From Metabacillus bambusae (GTDB lineage: Bacteria; Bacillota; Bacilli; Bacillales; Bacillaceae): a stretch of DNA of 64,000 bases. The stretch covers positions 248,001 through 312,000 of the forward strand of contig NZ_JAGDEL010000005.1 in NCBI RefSeq assembly GCF_017497975.1. The letters are read 5' to 3'. The notes under the pieces were generated by a model. It worked only from the letters and a program-made list of their open reading frames with translations, was not told where the DNA came from and did not search any database. The translations under genes and the position numbers were made by a program. Of this stretch, positions 61,240 through 64,000 are shown in pieces. Numbering within the stretch: position 1 is the first letter of the stretch; every line of letters starts with the position of its first letter.

Positions 61240-64000
61240 TTACATATTCCGCCTATACTGTCCGCCAACTTCGTAGAGTGCTTGTGTTATTTGACCAAGA
61301 CTTGCTACCTTTACTGTTTCCATAAGCTCTGCAAAGAGATTACCATTTTCAATAGCGGTTTTCTTTAATCTCAGTAATGCCTCATCAACTTTCTTGGCAT
61401 TTGCTTGTTGGAAAGCACGCAAATTATTAATTTGTGTTTCTTTCTCCTCTTTTGTTGCACGAGCAAGCTCCATATTATCAACAGATTCCTGTGATGGTGG
61501 ATTAGGATTAAGGTACGTATTGACACCAATAATCGGAAGTTCACCAGTATGTTTTTTCATTTCATAATGCATTGACTCATCCTGGATTTTCCCCCGCTGA
61601 TATTGGGTTTCCATTGCACCAAGTACACCGCCGCGTTCATTGATGCGATCAAATTCCTGAAGAACTGCTTCCTCTACTAAATCAGTTAATTCCTCGATAA
61701 TAAAAGAGCCCTGCAGCGGATTTTCATTTTTTGTTAAGCCGTGTTCTTTTGTAATAATCATTTGGATTGCCATTGCTCTACGAACAGATTCTTCTGTCGG
61801 AGTTGTAATTGCTTCATCGTATGCATTTGTATGAAGGGAATTACAGTTATCATGTAACGCCATTAGAGCCTGTAATGTCGTACGAATATCATTAAAATCA
61901 ATTTCTTGAGCATGTAAAGATCGTCCTGAAGTTTGAACATGATATTTAAGCTTTTGACTTCGTTCATTTGCTCCATATTTATCTCTCATAACAGTAGCCC
62001 ATATTCTTCTTGCGACCCGACCAATCACAGTATATTCTGGATCAAGTCCATTGCTAAAGAAGAATGAAAGGTTTGGTGCAAATGAGTTAATATCCATTCC
62101 TCTGCTTAAGTAATATTCCACATACGTGAAACCATTCGATAGCGTAAACGCTAGCTGGGAAATTGGGTTTGCACCAGCTTCTGCGATATGATAGCCAGAA
62201 ATTGAGACAGAATAATAATTTCTCACCTTTTGATCAATGAAATATTGCTGAATATCACCCATGAGCCTTAATGCGAATTCTGTTGAGAAGATACATGTAT
62301 TTTGTCCTTGGTCTTCTTTTAGAATATCTGCTTGGACTGTTCCTCTTACAGTTTGTAGGGTTAAGGATTTTACCGCTTCATATTCGTGCTCGGTAAGGGA
62401 TTGATTAAGCTCTACTTCTTTTTTCTCCACTTGCTGCTCAATTGCCGCATTCATAAACATCGCTAAGATGATTGGTGCCGGACCATTTATCGTCATCGAC
62501 ACTGATGTAGAAGGGGCACAAAGATCAAAGCCACTATATAGCTTTTTCATATCATCTAATGTACAAATACTTACTCCACTCTCACCAATTTTCCCATAAA
62601 TATCTGGGCGATGTGCTGGATCTTCACCATATAAAGTAACCGAGTCAAAAGCTGTACTTAAACGTTTTGCAGCATCATCCTTTGATAAATAATGGAAGCG
62701 GCGATTTGTTCGTTCAGGCGTTCCTTCACCAGCAAATTGTCGTTTTGGATCTTCGCCTTCGCGTTTAAAGGGGAATACTCCAGCAGTGTAAGGGAAAGAA
62801 CCTGGTACATTTTCTTTATAAAGCCAGGATAAAATATCGCCATCATTCTTATATTTAGGAATTGATACCTTTGGGATGGATAAACCCGATAATGATATTG
62901 TCTTTAATTTAGTGACAATCTCTCTGTCTCGAATAACGGTTGTAAACTCATCTTGAGCATATTTCTTTTTCATTTCTTCCCATTGCTTTAGATGTGTTTT
63001 AGATTGTGTCGTTAAATTCCCTTCAAGTCTTGCTTGTAATTCCTGTAAAGAGCGAATCACTTCTTCGTTTCCTTCTTGGCCTGTAAGAGTCTCTACGGTT
63101 CCTTTTACTTGAAAGAGCTTTGTTGCAGCATTTGCTTGTTCTTCTGATTGCTTGTGGTAATTTCTTACTGTTTCACTAATTTCTCGTAAATAATATCTTC
63201 TTTCTGGGGGAATAATTACGTTTTGTTTTTCAACATCATCCGCAACTGGCAAGGACGTTTGCCACTTTTTATTTGCCTTTTCATTAATCAGATCCAAAAG
63301 TCTAGCAAATAATGTGTTTGTGCCAAGGTCATTGAATTGACTAGCGATTGTTCCATACACTGGCATAGCATCAAGCGGCTGATCAAATAATTGTCGACTC
63401 CGTTGAAATTGCTTCTGTACTTGGCGTTTTGCATCCTCAGAGCCTTTGCGCTCAAATTTATTAATGACGATTAAATCTGCATAGTCGATCATATCAATTT
63501 TTTCTAGCTGTGATGGGGCACCGAACTCACTTGTCATGACGTAGAGAGATAGATCACAAATTTCCGCTATTTCAGCATCTCCTTGACCAATTCCACTCGT
63601 CTCAACAATAACTAAACCAAAGCCTGCACCTTTCACAACTGATATGGCGTCTTGGATGGCTAAGGAAAGCTCGGTTTTTGATTTCCGAGTCGCTAGGCTT
63701 CTCATATACACTCTTGGTGAAAAGATTGCATTCATCCGGATTCGATCCCCTAAAAGTGCCCCACCCGTTTTTTGCTTTGTAGGATCAACGGAAAGTACAG
63801 CAATATTCAAGTCAGGTACTTCATTTAGAAATCTTCGGATTAATTCATCAGTTAATGAGCTTTTCCCAGCTCCACCTGTACCTGTTATACCGATAACCGG
63901 TGCTTTTGATTCAAGTTGATTAACTTGCTTAAAAAGTGATTCAACACTAGCAGATGCTTCATTATGAAGAACCTTTGCTTCTGCATAAGAAATGAATTTT
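61240..64000 (-). CDS. icmF: Fused isobutyryl-CoA mutase IcmF (MeaI GTPase + mutase), 5' end outside window
   Basis: The frame is open to the window edge, so about 920 codons are visible. It begins within the linker before the G-domain: [20 protein letters not shown] (P-loop), [19 protein letters not shown] and [13 protein letters not shown], as in the MeaI chaperone. A linker of about 150 residues leads to the adenosylcobalamin-dependent mutase barrel with [45 protein letters not shown] and [15 protein letters not shown]. The N-terminal B12-binding domain is expected beyond 64000. It rearranges isobutyryl-CoA to n-butyryl-CoA (some forms use isovaleryl-CoA). A TTG at 63810 is internal, not the start. 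Confidence 0.93.
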   Translation of the reverse strand, partial: KFISYAEAKVLHNEASASVESLFKQVNQLESKAPVIGITGTGGAGKSSLTDELIRRFLNEVPDLNIAVLSVDPTKQKTGGALLGDRIRMNAIFSPRVYMRSLATRKSKTELSLAIQDAISVVKGAGFGLVIVETSGIGQGDAEIAEICDLSLYVMTSEFGAPSQLEKIDMIDYADLIVINKFERKGSEDAKRQVQKQFQRSRQLFDQPLDAMPVYGTIASQFNDLGTNTLFARLLDLINEKANKKWQTSLPVADDVEKQNVIIPPERRYYLREISETVRNYHKQSEEQANAATKLFQVKGTVETLTGQEGNEEVIRSLQELQARLEGNLTTQSKTHLKQWEEMKKKYAQDEFTTVIRDREIVTKLKTISLSGLSIPKVSIPKYKNDGDILSWLYKENVPGSFPYTAGVFPFKREGEDPKRQFAGEGTPERTNRRFHYLSKDDAAKRLSTAFDSVTLYGEDPAHRPDIYGKIGESGVSICTLDDMKKLYSGFDLCAPSTSVSMTINGPAPIILAMFMNAAIEQQVEKKEVELNQSLTEHEYEAVKSLTLQTVRGTVQADILKEDQGQNTCIFSTEFALRLMGDIQQYFIDQKVRNYYSVSISGYHIAEAGANPISQLAFTLSNGFTYVEYYLSRGMDINSFAPNLSFFFSNGLDPEYTVIGRVARRIWATVMRDKYGANERSQKLKYHVQTSGRSLHAQEIDFNDIRTTLQALMALHDNCNSLHTNAYDEAITTPTEESVRRAMAIQMIITKEHGLTKNENPLQGSFIIEELTDLVEEAVLQEFDRINERGGVLGAMETQYQRGKIQDESMHYEMKKHTGELPIIGVNTYLNPNPPSQESVDNMELARATKEEKETQINNLRAFQQANAKKVDEALLRLKKTAIENGNLFAELMETVKVASLGQITQALYEVGGQYRRNM

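Noticed and set aside
63810-63812. TTG as start of an 856-residue mutase
   Set aside because: The P-loop of the G-domain lies upstream in the same open frame, so the start is beyond the window.

Overview
This window is a stretch of low-GC Firmicutes chromosome from an endospore-forming, flagellated member of the Bacillaceae. The evidence is dense: spore genes (cotJABC, spoIIID, spoIIQ, spoIID, spoIIR, spo0F), a complete F1Fo ATP synthase operon, mbl, flhO/flhP, racA, the ywlB-ywlG block, and a gene order close to the B. subtilis segment between the fabZ/mbl and pyrG/rpoE regions. Nearly all genes lie on the minus strand. The few plus-strand genes (two VanZ-like, a double-MerR regulator, a hypothetical at 18.2 kb, the VOC/racA pair, the DUF2529 gene) are scattered singletons. 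No rRNA, tRNA, CRISPR array, prophage or intact transposase was seen.

Layout. 0-3 kb: cotJ operon (cotJC cut by the window edge), a small lipoprotein, fabZ. 3-7 kb: EpuA-like membrane protein, flhP, flhO, mbl, spoIIID. 7-10 kb: two-component sodium:solute symporter and small membrane genes. 10-18 kb: VanZ-like genes, spoIIQ, a double-MerR regulator, spoIID, murA (first copy), ywmB, ywzB. 19-26.5 kb: atpC-D-G-A-H-F-E-B-I-Z. 26.7-34.9 kb: secreted subtilase, upp, glyA, ywlG, rpiB, a chemoreceptor, ywlE. 35-42.7 kb: alkaline phosphatase relic, mntP, ywlC, ywlB, spoIIR, prmC, prfA, a VOC protein, racA. 42.8-49.4 kb: a giant surface protein with lamin-tail and metallophosphatase domains. 50-61 kb: tdk, rpmE, rho, murA (second copy), fbaA, spo0F, DUF2529 gene, pyrG, rpoE. 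61 kb to end: 5'-truncated fused acyl-CoA mutase (icmF).

The most unusual signal is non-coding. Six intergenic arrays (near 1.3, 14.8, 29.8, 31.8, 58.2 and 61.1 kb) carry short cores repeated at a spacing of almost exactly 21 bp, two turns of B-DNA. Each locus has its own core (TTGAACC, TTGACG, TTGTCC/TCGACC, GGTTCAA which is the first core reversed, and TTGCAA twice). I do not recognise this as a described element.

Other points of interest are a 2-nt frameshift exactly inside a 42-bp tandem repeat that separates the giant surface protein from its wall-sorting signal; a DnaA-box cluster at the ywlC/ywlB junction; a pyrG promoter and leader fitting CTP-sensing reiterative transcription; a Fur-box promoter leading only to a broken locus; an isolated cre-like site and terminator where tal lies in B. 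subtilis; and several interspersed repeat families, two of them inside the atp operon.
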